From Aureimonas pseudogalii (GTDB taxonomy: Bacteria; Pseudomonadota; Alphaproteobacteria; Rhizobiales; Rhizobiaceae): a DNA stretch of 64,000 bases. The notes below the pieces were generated by a model. The model saw only the letters and a program-made list of their open reading frames with translations. It made no database searches and had not been told where the DNA came from. The stretch lies in the NCBI RefSeq assembly GCF_014196835.1, contig NZ_JACIEK010000001.1, positions 1,252,283-1,316,282 of the forward strand, written 5' to 3'. Within the stretch, counting starts at the first letter, position 1, and every line of letters begins with the position of its first letter. The translations under genes and the position numbers were made by a program. Shown here piece by piece: positions 1-7,948 of the stretch.

Positions 1-137
1 CGACGATCCAGTCCGACACGGCCGGCGACTTCGCGCGGTCCGACCCCTCGGTGTTGAACCAGAGCGGCGTCACCCGGGCGATCTCGCCGCCGACGCGAGC
101 GCGGATCGTGCCGAACAAGGCCGGCCCGGCGCGCTGA
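1..137 (+). CDS. C-terminal end of an unidentified protein (cut by window edge)
   Basis: An open frame runs in from the left edge (codons in phase with base 3) and stops at TGA 135-137, giving about 44 residues ending in KAGPAR. The tail is polar with many Thr, Ser, Asp and Arg, and shows no motif I recognise. It is not the end of UreC, which matters because the urease genes start on the opposite strand at 875. No terminator is obvious before the next gene. The reading frame is the only evidence, so the identity stays open. Confidence 0.5.
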   Translation, partial: TIQSDTAGDFARSDPSVLNQSGVTRAISPPTRARIVPNKAGPAR

Positions 138-182
138 GCGCCGCGGCTTAACCGTTCCGAAGGGAAAGGCGGTTTTCTGCCT

Positions 183-207
183 GGAACGAGCTGGCGGCCG
201 AAAGGTT
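183..207 (+). promoter_or_regulatory. Candidate EcfG (general stress response) promoter
   Basis: GGAAC at 183-187, a 17-base spacer, then GTT at 205-207. This matches the alphaproteobacterial sigma-EcfG consensus (GGAAC, 16-17 bases, cGTT). It lies about 58 bases before the start at 265, which leaves room for a short leader with the AGGAGG ribosome site. It would place the secreted Gly/Ser-rich protein under general stress control. This is a motif match only. Confidence 0.5.
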
Positions 208-264
208 TAGCGGTCAAGACGACGCGAACATGCACGAATCGCCACGGGCGACCAGGAGGCCGAG

Positions 265-762
265 ATGACCATTTCGACACGTTGGGCGGCAGCCGCCCTG
301 ACGCTGAGCCTTCTAGCAACCCCGGCCCTCGCCCAGTCGATCGGTGGTTCGTCGATCGGCGGCGGCAGCGTCGGCGGCTCGTCCGGCGGCGTTGGTGGCG
401 GCGGCTCTTCCTCGCCCAGCCTCGGCGGCGCCTCCAATTCGGTCGGATCGTCCGGCGGCGCCATCGGTTCCAGCGCGACATCGACCCAGCAGCGCGCCAC
501 GGCGGGGTCCTCGACGATCAATTCCACCAACGCGGACGCCGTGGCGCGCTCGGGCAATGTCGGCGCCGCCTCCACGATCGGCGGCACGTCGTCGGGCATC
601 GGCGGCGCGGGTACCGGCGCGGGCGGGTTCCAGAGCGTGTCGGGCGCTGGACCGGCCGCGCTCTACAACATTCCGAAGGCGCGCGTGAATGTCGATCTCG
701 ATGCCATCCGCTCGGCCCTGCGCCAGGGACCGAACGCGACGCCGGACCGCTACGGCAACTGA
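265..762 (+). CDS. Gly/Ser-rich secreted protein of unknown function
   Basis: 165 residues with a clear Sec signal peptide (Arg at 6, hydrophobic core, cleavage after ALA around residue 23). The mature part is of low complexity: residues 25-70 are mostly Gly and Ser, with repeats of the IGGSS / VGGSS type, and Thr/Ala/Gly continue to about 130. Only the last 30 residues (ALYNIPKARVNVDLDAIRSA) look like a folded or binding segment. ATG follows an AGGAGG ribosome site at good spacing. A stem-loop terminator follows and an EcfG-like promoter precedes, so the gene is probably monocistronic. It resembles flexible exported linker proteins of Rhizobiales; function unknown. Confidence 0.75.
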   Translation: MTISTRWAAAALTLSLLATPALAQSIGGSSIGGGSVGGSSGGVGGGGSSSPSLGGASNSVGSSGGAIGSSATSTQQRATAGSSTINSTNADAVARSGNVGAASTIGGTSSGIGGAGTGAGGFQSVSGAGPAALYNIPKARVNVDLDAIRSALRQGPNATPDRYGN

Positions 763-782
763 AACCGACGACACCGCAACAG

Positions 783-806
783 AAAAGGCGCCGCGAGGCG
801 CCTTTT
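783..806 (+). terminator. Rho-independent terminator, usable in both directions
   Basis: Perfect 10-base stem AAAAGGCGCC / GGCGCCTTTT around a GCGA loop. The stem ends in four A and four T, so it reads as a terminator on both strands. It sits between the secreted-protein gene and the convergent ureB, and so marks the 3' end of the urease gene group here. Confidence 0.85.
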
Positions 807-874
807 CCATGAGTTGGTCCGTCGGCCGGATGGGCTCGACCCGTAGAGCAAGGTTCGGCGGCCCGGCCTGACGA

Positions 875-1186
875 TCACACGTCCAGCGGACCCGTGACCT
901 TCGCGTTGAAACCGAACACCTGCCGCGCCCCCGACAGCGCCACGAGATCGACGTCGCGCGACTGACCGGGTTCGAAGCGGACGGCGGTGCCGGCGGCGAT
1001 GTCGAGGCGATAGCCGCGCGCCCGCGCCCGGTCGAAGTCGAGCGCGGGATTGGTCTCGGCGAAGTGGTAGTGCGAGCCGACCTGGATCGGCCGGTCGCCC
1101 CGGTTGGCGACGTGCAGCGTCAGCCCCTCGCGCCCTTCGTTGAGAATGATCTCGCCGTCGCGAACGAAGACCTCGCCGGGGATCAT
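875..1186 (-). CDS. ureB: Urease subunit beta
   Basis: 103 residues, the usual length for a separate UreB. It opens with the family start [17 protein letters not shown] and carries the signature [19 protein letters not shown], followed by [26 protein letters not shown]. UreB packs with UreA and UreC in the (alpha-beta-gamma)3 urease that hydrolyses urea to ammonia and carbamate. The ATG at 1186 directly abuts the ureJ stop at 1187-1189, so the two are cotranscribed. In most bacteria ureC follows ureB; here only the terminator at 783-806 follows, then a gene on the other strand. The catalytic subunit must be elsewhere or absent. Confidence 0.93.
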   Translation of the reverse strand: MIPGEVFVRDGEIILNEGREGLTLHVANRGDRPIQVGSHYHFAETNPALDFDRARARGYRLDIAAGTAVRFEPGQSRDVDLVALSGARQVFGFNAKVTGPLDV

Positions 1187-1762
1187 TCAGGCCACCATCA
1201 GCGCAAGGCCGGCCGCGGCCGTGGCGCCGCCTGCGAGACGTGCGCCCCACGTGCCGCCGGTGCGCGCCAGCGCCATGCCGAGACCGAGGCCCACGGCATG
1301 GAGGATCGCGGTCGAGACGGCGAAGCCGAGCGCGAAGCGCCAAGCCCCGGCGCCGCCGAGTTCGCCGCCATGGGCGAAGCCGTGGAACAGTGCGAAGACG
1401 CCGACGACCGATGCGCAGAGCGCGACGGGCAGGCGCACGGCAAGCGCCACGAGTAGGCCGAGCGCCACCACGGAGGCGAGGATCGCCGGCTCCACGAAGG
1501 GCAGCGACGCCCCACCGAGGGCCAGCGCGAACCCGGCCGTCATCACCACGACGAAGGAGGCCGGCACGATCCAGACGGCGCGCCCGCCGATCGTCGCCGC
1601 CCAGAGGCCGACGGCCACCATGGCCAGGATATGGTCGAGGCCGAAGAACGGATGGCTGGCGCCGGCAAGCATCGAGCCATGCGCGGCGGGGTCGAGATGG
1701 GCGAGAGCCGGCGCGGAGGCGGCCAGCGTCAGGGCGGCGGTGACGGAGATGCGACGGAGCAT
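1187..1762 (-). CDS. ureJ: HupE/UreJ-type nickel transport membrane protein
   Basis: 191 residues from ATG 1762, chosen because AGAGGG lies at good spacing upstream and the signal-like N-terminus (LRRISVTAALTLAASAPALA) starts there; the open frame extends further up but not plausibly. The mature protein begins HLDPAAHG and carries the HupE/UreJ hallmark HPFFGLDHILAMVAVGLWAA, followed by about six hydrophobic helices with a second His-rich stretch (FHGFAHGGE). The family imports nickel or cobalt for urease or hydrogenase. Its end touches ureB, which fits supply of nickel to urease. Confidence 0.88.
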   Translation of the reverse strand: MLRRISVTAALTLAASAPALAHLDPAAHGSMLAGASHPFFGLDHILAMVAVGLWAATIGGRAVWIVPASFVVVMTAGFALALGGASLPFVEPAILASVVALGLLVALAVRLPVALCASVVGVFALFHGFAHGGELGGAGAWRFALGFAVSTAILHAVGLGLGMALARTGGTWGARLAGGATAAAGLALMVA

Positions 1763-2388
1763 GCGTGTCCCTCTTTCAGGTCGACAGGCGCCCGGAGATC
1801 GGTCGCGCCGCCTCCCGCTTGCCACGGACGCGCCGCCCTTGGCAACGCCCGGTGCAGAGCGCGATCATGAAGTGCGCCGTTCGCCCTGTCAAAGCCGGGA
1901 TCGGCCGACACCGCGAAGATCGAATGTCGTCGGCATCCTTTGGAACGGTTGCCCCACCGGCGAGCCCGAGCGCGCACGAGCCACCGCTGAACGACACGCC
2001 ATGGGCACATCGCCCCTGCCCCGAGTCCTGCGCCGCGCCGCGGCGACCGGTTTGCCGACCGTCCGACGATCCGCGGTCGGTGACGCCGTCGAGGAGATGT
2101 GGAACTCGGTCCCATGCGCCTCCGGCCGCCCCGACGCAGGCGCCCGGATCGTCATCACGCATCCCGCAGCGACCGCGCCAGTGCCGGCGCACAGGCTGGT
2201 CCGCGCCTCACCGTCGCGACGCACTGCCGTCCACTTCGCAAGTCCCAACGCTCTGCGATTGGCGACAATTGTCGCGGCGCACGACACCGGGCGGCAACAT
2301 CGCGGTGCTAGAAACGCGATCACGGCGAGCGGGCCGGAGGGCGCCCGGCAAGCGGCGTTTCCGTCGCCGCAGACGGGACACGCGCGAC
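1763..2388. other. 626-base stretch without a convincing gene
   Basis: This lies inside the urease gene group, between ureJ and the small plus-strand ORF. The open frames here are all Arg/Pro-rich, lack ribosome sites and overlap one another, as expected for chance frames in GC-rich DNA. I see no hairpin with a T run. The ureJ-ureB promoter should lie near its left end, but I could not identify one. Confidence 0.5.
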
Positions 2389-2604
2389 ATGACAGGGCAT
2401 TCCACTGTGGGAACGGTCGTCCTCGGCATCCTCCTCGCGGTGCTCGCGGTCGGTCCAGCCGGCCCCTTCGATCCCTTCCGGGTGCGGCCCGTCACGATGC
2501 AGGGGCGCAGCGGGCTCGCCTACTATTCCAGCGTCTCGCGGACCTACCGATTCACCGCCGAACCCTCCCGGGCCGATATCCCCCAGTTGGACGCGGCCCG
2601 CTGA
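2389..2604 (+). CDS. Small putative exported or membrane protein
   Basis: 71 residues from ATG 2389. Residues 7-24 form one hydrophobic segment (VGTVVLGILLAVLAVG) that could be a signal peptide or anchor; the rest is polar (PFDPFRVRPVTMQGRSGLAYY). It lies between ureJ and ureA on the opposite strand, so it interrupts the urease group. The ribosome site is weak. A longer upstream frame exists but is Arg/Pro-rich and unlikely. I recognise no family; it could be a chance ORF. Confidence 0.4.
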   Translation: MTGHSTVGTVVLGILLAVLAVGPAGPFDPFRVRPVTMQGRSGLAYYSSVSRTYRFTAEPSRADIPQLDAAR

Positions 2605-2782
2605 CCTCACCGCTCGCGCGACACACGCGATCGACTACCCTGATCCGCACGACCTACTCCTGCCGCACGCGCGAGGCACGCATTGCGAGCGCCTGCTGGC
2701 ATGGTCGGAGAAGATGAAAGGCGGCGGCGTTCGAGCCTCGTGCGATCTCGGCTCTTGCAGGGGCCTGACGGTATGGGTCCGA

Positions 2783-3085
2783 TCAGCGGATGGGTTCGTG
2801 GACCGTCACGAGCTTGGTGCCGTCGGGAAAGGTCGCCTCGACCTGCACATCGTGGATCATCTCGGCGATACCCTCCATCACCTGCCCCCGGCCGACGACA
2901 TGCGCCCCGGCCTCCATGAGGTCGGCGACGGAGCGACCGTCGCGCGCGCCCTCGACCACGAAGTCGGTGATGAGCGCGATCGCTTCCGGGTGGTTCAGCT
3001 TGACGCCGCGTTCGAGCCGGCGCCGCGCCACGTTGGCGGCCATCGCCACGAGAAGCTTGTCCTTTTCGCGCGGGGTCAGGTTCAT
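2783..3085 (-). CDS. ureA: Urease subunit gamma
   Basis: 100 residues, the normal UreA length. Family landmarks are [21 protein letters not shown] at the start, [21 protein letters not shown] in the middle (cut here by family-typical spacing) and [18 protein letters not shown] at the end. It is a structural subunit of urease. AAGGAT lies about 8 bases before the ATG. ureD lies 45 bases upstream on the same strand, so ureD-ureA are likely one transcript. The next urease genes (ureJ-ureB) begin only about 1 kb further on. Confidence 0.93.
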   Translation of the reverse strand: MNLTPREKDKLLVAMAANVARRRLERGVKLNHPEAIALITDFVVEGARDGRSVADLMEAGAHVVGRGQVMEGIAEMIHDVQVEATFPDGTKLVTVHEPIR

Positions 3086-3130
3086 CGGGCGGGATCCTTC
3101 GGCATCGCAGATCAGATTCGCGGGAGCGGC

Positions 3131-4000
3131 TCAGAGCGACCATACCCGCGGAAGGCCAGCCTGCGCCAGACGGGCGAGCAGCGGCACGAGACGCCGGCGC
3201 AGCGCGTAGCCACCGGGCGCGGCGAGCCGGGCGACCCCGAGGCCCGAGACGACGCTGGCGCCGCCCGTCCCCTCGCTCTCCCGGTCGAGGATCGCGCGCA
3301 CGTCCGCGAGGTCGGTTCCCGGTGTCGCGTTCTGCCAGAGCACGGTGGCGAAGGCGCGGTAGGGCCCGAGCGCTGCCGGCACTGCCAGAAGCCCGGTCTC
3401 GTCGGCGTCGATGTCGAGATCCTCGGCGAAGACGAGGCGCCCGTCGCGGCGGATGCGCCAACGGTCGCGCAGCCGACCGCTCGCGACCGTCTCGCCCATG
3501 GCGTGGCGACCGAGGATCGCGGCCTCGACGAGAAGCAGACGGCTGGAGCCCTCGCACTCGACCTGAAGCGAGCGCCGCAGCCGCCCGCCGTCGAAGAGGA
3601 TCGTCTCCTGCGGCAGATAGGCGAAGGCGGCCCCCGCGCCGACCTCGATCCGCGTCTCCACGGTGGCGTCGCCGTCGATCGACCGGTAGACGCGCTCGCA
3701 GGCCTGCGTCGTCACCGCCAGAGCGCCGGCGGGCTCGACGGTGAAGCGCTGGCGCAGGCGATCGCCGCCCGCGAGGCCCCCGGCCGTGTTGACGAGGACC
3801 GCCTCGGCGGCGGCACCCGGCAGCCGGGGAAAGCGCAGCTTGAGGCATCCGGCCTGGTGCAGAGTGCGAATGCGCGTTGCCGAGCCGGACGCGCCGGCGA
3901 CCGGACCGAAGGTCACCGACGCCTCGCCGACCGCCCGCTGCGGGCGAGGCGGCAGGGTTTGGCTCGCGGGATCGAACGCGAGCGCGCCGGTCGCGATCAT
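3131..4000 (-). CDS. ureD: Urease accessory protein UreD
   Basis: 289 residues, typical for UreD/UreH. Family blocks are visible: LHQAGCLKLRFPR near residue 47, VNTAGGLAGGDRLRQRF near 70, TQACERVYRS near 98, and FAYLPQETILFDGGRLRRS near 130. UreD binds apo-urease with UreF and UreG and helps deliver nickel to the active site held in UreC. It is the first gene of the minus-strand group, as in other Rhizobiales (ureD-ureA-...). UreF, UreG and UreE are not in the window. Confidence 0.92.
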   Translation of the reverse strand: MIATGALAFDPASQTLPPRPQRAVGEASVTFGPVAGASGSATRIRTLHQAGCLKLRFPRLPGAAAEAVLVNTAGGLAGGDRLRQRFTVEPAGALAVTTQACERVYRSIDGDATVETRIEVGAGAAFAYLPQETILFDGGRLRRSLQVECEGSSRLLLVEAAILGRHAMGETVASGRLRDRWRIRRDGRLVFAEDLDIDADETGLLAVPAALGPYRAFATVLWQNATPGTDLADVRAILDRESEGTGGASVVSGLGVARLAAPGGYALRRRLVPLLARLAQAGLPRVWSL

Positions 4001-4054
4001 GCGAGCGCCAAGGGCAATGCGGGCTTCACGAAAAGTCGGGGCCGGTCTGCCGGC

Positions 4055-4702
4055 CTACTGGGCCGCTTCCACGAAGCTGGCGCCCCGCGCCTCGGAGCCG
4101 ATCTCGCGACCGGGCGCGACGCCCTCGGCGAGACGGCGCGCCGCCAGCGGCAGGTCGGAGGGGCCGGCGACGAAGACGCGCGTCGAGGGGTGGAGCAGCG
4201 CGGCAAAGGCGGAATCGACGACGCCGGCGGCCGAGATCGCCTGGATGCTCGATCCCGCGGGCAGGTCGATCTGCTTGATGAGGCAGAGGGTCGAGCCGGG
4301 AATGCGGCTGGCGAGCCAGGCGGCGAGGCTGTCGGAGGTGACGCTCCAGGTGTGCTCGATCTCCTCGGCCCGCAGCACGAGCTTGGCGGGCATCCAGACG
4401 GGGACCTGCCCACGCCCCTGCGCCGCCTCGATCGCCTCGATCGTGCTGGCGGCGACGAGCTTCTCGCCGAGGCTCACCAGCGCGTGGCCGAACTGCTCGA
4501 TCGCCAGAATCGCCATGCGATGCGCGGCGTCGGCGTCGTAGCCGATGCGGGTCTGGAACTGGCGTACCGTGTTGGCGAAGGGGCCACCGCCCGGCACGAC
4601 GACGAGAGGACGGGTCGAGCGCTCGATCGACTGCACCCATTTGCGAAGATCGGGAGAGGCGATCGAGCTTCCGCCGAACTTGACGATCAGCATGTCCTTC
4701 AT
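4055..4702 (-). CDS. Amino-acid-kinase-fold protein, probably MfnE-like kinase for methylofuran synthesis
   Basis: 215 residues from ATG 4702, which has GGAG nine bases upstream; the longer frame has no ribosome site. The glycine-rich kinase start VKFGGSSIAS lies at residues 7-16, and VVVPGGGPFANTVRQF at about 34-49. The AHRMAILAIEQFG segment follows; it is typical of the MfnE-like branch of the aspartokinase/uridylate kinase fold. In methanogens MfnE phosphorylates aminomethylfuran-methyl phosphate during methanofuran synthesis, and methylotrophic bacteria keep homologues with their C1-cofactor genes. The MfnB-like/FolB gene lies 128 bases upstream on the same strand, which supports this role. 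General assignment to the kinase fold is firm; the substrate is inferred. Confidence 0.72.
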   Translation of the reverse strand: MKDMLIVKFGGSSIASPDLRKWVQSIERSTRPLVVVPGGGPFANTVRQFQTRIGYDADAAHRMAILAIEQFGHALVSLGEKLVAASTIEAIEAAQGRGQVPVWMPAKLVLRAEEIEHTWSVTSDSLAAWLASRIPGSTLCLIKQIDLPAGSSIQAISAAGVVDSAFAALLHPSTRVFVAGPSDLPLAARRLAEGVAPGREIGSEARGASFVEAAQ

Positions 4703-4830
4703 CACCGCTTCTCCGATCTTTCCGTCATACGCCACAGCAAGCACACGTCGCGCGCCCACTTTGGACAAATTTCCGGCGCTTTGCAAAGTTCCAACCGAAC
4801 GTCGCTGCGCTACAGCATTCTCTCGTCGTT

Positions 4831-5703
4831 TCAAGCCGTTATCCGGTCGTCCCTATCGCGCCGGATCTCGATACCGACGGCTTCGGGGCCGAGATCGAGC
4901 TTCTCGACGCGCACCGTCACGGCGGCCACCCGCCCGTCCATCAGAAGCTCGGCCGCCAGTTCCTCGGCCAGCGTCTCCACCAGATCGGTGTGGCCGCGCT
5001 CGGCGAGGCGGCGGATCGCGTCGGTCACGATGTCGTAGGAATAGACCTCGTCCATGCGGCGCGGCACGCCGCCGGGGCGGCGCACGTCGGCCTCGACGCA
5101 GAAGCGCAGGCGCTGCGTACGGGCGTGCTCGAACCCGTAGGCCCCGATCTGGAAAGGCACGGTGAAGTTGGTGACGAGCACCCGGTCGGTCGGCGCCGCG
5201 GCGTCGAAGCGCCGGTCGGCCGAGACGATGCGCCCGGCCGCGGCCAGCGTCTCGCCGTCCAGCCCCTCGAAGACGAGGGCGCCCGGCCGCACTACGAGAA
5301 GCCGCGGCACGTCGGGCAGCTCGAGCGCGCCGCCGAGCCAGGCCTCGACGCCGGCGCGCGCGCAGGCCGCGACGAAGCCGGCCACCTGCTCCAGCGTGAA
5401 GACGCGCAGCAACGCGCGTTCGGGATCGAGAAGCACGGCGGCATAGCCCCCGCCCTCCACGCCGGCGAGCGCCTGCAGGCTGCGGATGCGCGCCACGCGC
5501 AAGGGCTCGGCCGGCATCGTCTCGTCGCCGGCGATGGCGAAAAGCAGTTCGGGCTCGTCCGGCTCGGCGAGGCGATCGGGCACCGCGAAGCGCGGGCGCT
5601 CGCGCCGCGCTGGCGCCAGCACCAAGTCCGCGCCGTTCTCAAGCGCTTGGCGCGCCTCCTCGGGCGAGCCGACCGCGACGGCGAGACGCGAGCGCCGGCT
5701 CAT
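4831..5703 (-). CDS. Fusion of a degenerate MfnB-like domain with dihydroneopterin aldolase (FolB)
   Basis: 290 residues in two parts. Residues 1-170 follow the layout of the MfnB (4-HFC-P synthase) TIM barrel: AVAVGSPEEARQALENGAD, a central AAVLLDPERALLRVF and a C-terminal glycine-rich end. They contain no lysine at all, so the Schiff-base lysine of MfnB is missing. Residues 174-290 are a full FolB domain: FQIGAYGFEHARTQRLRF, YSYD (tyrosine of the pterin site), LVETLAEELAAEL and VRVEKLDLG keep the expected Tyr, Glu and Lys. FolB makes 6-hydroxymethyl-dihydropterin for folate and tetrahydromethanopterin. With the MfnE-like kinase downstream, a C1-cofactor role is likely. The first domain may be regulatory or structural. 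Confidence 0.72.
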   Translation of the reverse strand: MSRRSRLAVAVGSPEEARQALENGADLVLAPARRERPRFAVPDRLAEPDEPELLFAIAGDETMPAEPLRVARIRSLQALAGVEGGGYAAVLLDPERALLRVFTLEQVAGFVAACARAGVEAWLGGALELPDVPRLLVVRPGALVFEGLDGETLAAAGRIVSADRRFDAAAPTDRVLVTNFTVPFQIGAYGFEHARTQRLRFCVEADVRRPGGVPRRMDEVYSYDIVTDAIRRLAERGHTDLVETLAEELAAELLMDGRVAAVTVRVEKLDLGPEAVGIEIRRDRDDRITA

Positions 5704-5745
5704 GCGGCACGGCCCCGGCGGGAGCGGCGGATAGGGCGCGTGCGC

Positions 5746-5994
5746 TCAGCCACGTCCGAAGGCCTTGAAGGCGACGGTGGTGAACGTGTCGGACACGCCG
5801 TCGAGCGTCTGCAGCCGCTCGGTGACGAAATGGCCGATGTCGCGGTCGGGCGCGAGGTAGAACTTGGCGAGGAGATCGTACTGGCCGGAGGTCGAGTAGA
5901 CCTCGGAAATCTCCTCGACGCCTTCCACGAGCGCGTCGGCGACGGCATAGGCACGCCCCGGACGGCATTTGAACTGAACGAAGATGGCTTGCAC
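5746..5994 (-). CDS. Stand-alone Lrp/AsnC ligand-binding (RAM) domain protein
   Basis: 82 residues from GTG 5994, chosen because GGGGAG lies seven bases upstream; a longer frame to 6036 has an atypical Arg-rich start. The sequence (AIFVQFKCRPGRAYAVADAL... SGQYDLLAKFYLA... RLQTLDGVSDTFTTVAFKAF) matches the alpha-beta sandwich RAM domain of Lrp/AsnC regulators. There is no helix-turn-helix, so it is a SraA-like single-domain protein. Such proteins form small-molecule-binding oligomers and may bind amino acids or partner with full Lrp proteins. Confidence 0.82.
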   Translation of the reverse strand: MQAIFVQFKCRPGRAYAVADALVEGVEEISEVYSTSGQYDLLAKFYLAPDRDIGHFVTERLQTLDGVSDTFTTVAFKAFGRG

Positions 5995-6061
5995 GACGGC
6001 GCTCCCCGAAAGACGGCGCGAGGCGCCGCGCCTCATGGCCCGGCCCTGATGGCGCTCCCTA

Positions 6062-6910
6062 TCAGAGCGTCGCGCCCCCCGTCAAAAGCCGGGTGATCTG
6101 CGAGGCAGCGTTCTCGAGATCCTCGACGATGTCGAGATGGTGGCGGCCGGGAATTTCCGTCGCCCCGGCGCGCGCGCCAAGCCCGGCCCACGAGGAGCCG
6201 AGAAGCGCCGTCTGGCGGCGCAGTTCCGGCAGCTCGTCGCCGCCGACGACGGCCACGATGCGGGCATCCACTAGCGGGTCGTTGAGGAGCGGGCTCTCGG
6301 CCCGCGCCTCCGCGGCATCGATGGCGAGAATGTCGTTCATCCGGGTGCGGCGGATCGGCCGGAGGTCGTGGAGGCCCGAGATCGGCAAGACGAGCTCGAC
6401 GCGCTGCGCCACGGGGTCGGCGAGCGACGAGCCGGTGGCGACGAGCCGCGCCGCGAGCTGGCCGCCGGCCGAATGGCCCGCGAGGCGGATCGGCCCGTCG
6501 ACCATCCGCGCGGCCTCGCCGACGGCCCGCGCGGCGTCCTCGGCGATGTCTGCGAGCCGCACCTCCGGCGCGAGACGGTAGGTCGGAATCGCCACCGCGA
6601 AGCCGGCATCGAGCGCGCCGCGCGCGACATGCGAAAAGGCGTCGCCGTCGTTGGCCTTCCAGTAGCAGCCGTGCAGGAAGACCACGAGCCCGAGCGGCGT
6701 GTCGCGTTTGGGCCGGAAGAGATCGAGGCGCTGGCGCTCGTGCGGCCCGTAGACCCGGGCAAGCTCGGCGAGGCCGCGGGCGGCCTGGACCTCGCGGAAC
6801 GCCGCCGCACGGGACCGCCATCTCGGCGCGAAGGCGGCGGAACCGGGAACCGCCGCGAGATTGTCGTAGGCGACGTCGAAATCCACGAGGCGTGCCTGCG
6901 GCTGCGTCAT
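6062..6910 (-). CDS. Alpha/beta hydrolase, kynurenine-formamidase type
   Basis: 282 residues. The oxyanion-hole motif HGCYW is at 80-84 (family HGGYW), the nucleophile elbow AGHSAGG at 144-150 with Ser147, and the catalytic His lies in GRHHLD near 264. This arrangement is that of arylformamidase/KynB-like and related carboxylesterases that hydrolyse N-formylkynurenine or small esters. ATG 6910 has AGGAGA at good spacing. No tryptophan-catabolism genes are near, so the substrate is uncertain. Confidence 0.82.
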   Translation of the reverse strand: MTQPQARLVDFDVAYDNLAAVPGSAAFAPRWRSRAAAFREVQAARGLAELARVYGPHERQRLDLFRPKRDTPLGLVVFLHGCYWKANDGDAFSHVARGALDAGFAVAIPTYRLAPEVRLADIAEDAARAVGEAARMVDGPIRLAGHSAGGQLAARLVATGSSLADPVAQRVELVLPISGLHDLRPIRRTRMNDILAIDAAEARAESPLLNDPLVDARIVAVVGGDELPELRRQTALLGSSWAGLGARAGATEIPGRHHLDIVEDLENAASQITRLLTGGATL

Positions 6911-6999
6911 TCCATCATCTCCTGCCGATGCGATGCCGGGAGAGATAGGCGAGGCCCGCCCCGAGCGAAGGTCGTGCAGACCGGGAAGGCCGCGCCTTG

Positions 7000-7836
7000 T
7001 CAGTCGACGAAGGCGCGCTCCACCACGTAGGTGCCGGGCTTGGAATTGGCGCCCTCCTCCAGGCCGAAGCGCTCGCAGAGCGCCGCGGTGTCCTTCAGCA
7101 TGTCCATCGAGCCGCAGATCATCGCGCGGTCCACCGCCGGGTCGATCGGCGGCAGGCCGAGATCGGCGAAGAGCTTGCCGGTCTCGAGCAGCGTGGTGAT
7201 GCGCTCGCCCTTGTGCTCGCCCTCGCGGGTGGCCGAGCCGTGATAGAGCAGCTTGTCGCCGACGATCTCGGCGAGGATTTCGTCGGTCTTGATCGCCTCC
7301 ACCAGCTCTTCGCCATAGTGCAGCTCGGCTAGGGTGCGGGTGGTGTGGGTGAGGATGACCTGCTCGAACTTCTCGTAGGTCTCGGGGTCGCGGATGACCC
7401 CGGCGAAGGGCGCGACGCCGGTGCCGGTGGAGAAGAGGTAGAGTCGGCGACCGGGGATCAGCGCGTCGAGCACGAGGGTGCCCGTGGGCTTCTTGCGCAT
7501 CAGGACCGTGTCGCCCGGCTGGATCTTTTGCAGGTGCTCGGTGAGCGGGCCGTTCGGCACCTTGATCGAGAAGAACTCGAGTTCCTCGTCCCAGGCGGGG
7601 CTGGCGATCGAATAGGCGCGGAACACCGGCTTCTCGGCGTTGGGCAGGCCGATCATGGCGAATTCGCCGGTGCGGAAGCGGAAGCTCGCGGGCCGCGTCA
7701 TGCGGAACTTGAAGAGACTGTCCGTGTAGTGCTTCACCTCCGTCACCGTCTCGGCGAAGACGTTGGCGGGAATCGGGAAGACGGGGGGCGCGGCAGACGT
7801 GTCGTCGATCCCAGCGGTCTGGACGGTGGCGTTCAT
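7000..7836 (-). CDS. fpr: Ferredoxin/flavodoxin-NADP+ reductase
   Basis: 278 residues, with an N-terminal FAD-binding barrel and a C-terminal NADP domain. RAYSIAS at 73-79 is the FAD-binding motif, STGTGVAPF at 136-144 the pyrophosphate-binding motif, and MICGSMDML near 238 the conserved C(G)S motif. The tail ends VVERAFVD, as in the bacterial (subclass I) FPRs. It moves electrons between NADPH and ferredoxin or flavodoxin in the cytoplasm, often for oxidative stress and biosynthesis. AAGGGC precedes the ATG. About 20 extra residues lead the usual start. Confidence 0.92.
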   Translation of the reverse strand: MNATVQTAGIDDTSAAPPVFPIPANVFAETVTEVKHYTDSLFKFRMTRPASFRFRTGEFAMIGLPNAEKPVFRAYSIASPAWDEELEFFSIKVPNGPLTEHLQKIQPGDTVLMRKKPTGTLVLDALIPGRRLYLFSTGTGVAPFAGVIRDPETYEKFEQVILTHTTRTLAELHYGEELVEAIKTDEILAEIVGDKLLYHGSATREGEHKGERITTLLETGKLFADLGLPPIDPAVDRAMICGSMDMLKDTAALCERFGLEEGANSKPGTYVVERAFVD

Positions 7837-7948
7837 CGAGCGGCCCTTTTCGAGGCGGAAGGTCGGTGTCGGCCCGGAAGATAGGCCTGTTGCGGCGCGC
7901 CGGAAGACGCGCGGCCGGTTCAGGCCCTCGTTTGCCGCATCGCGGCGC

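Noticed and set aside
2714-5038. 774-residue plus-strand frame opposite ureA, ureD and the kinase gene
   Set aside because: It spans three conserved genes on the other strand and consists of antisense-type sequence.
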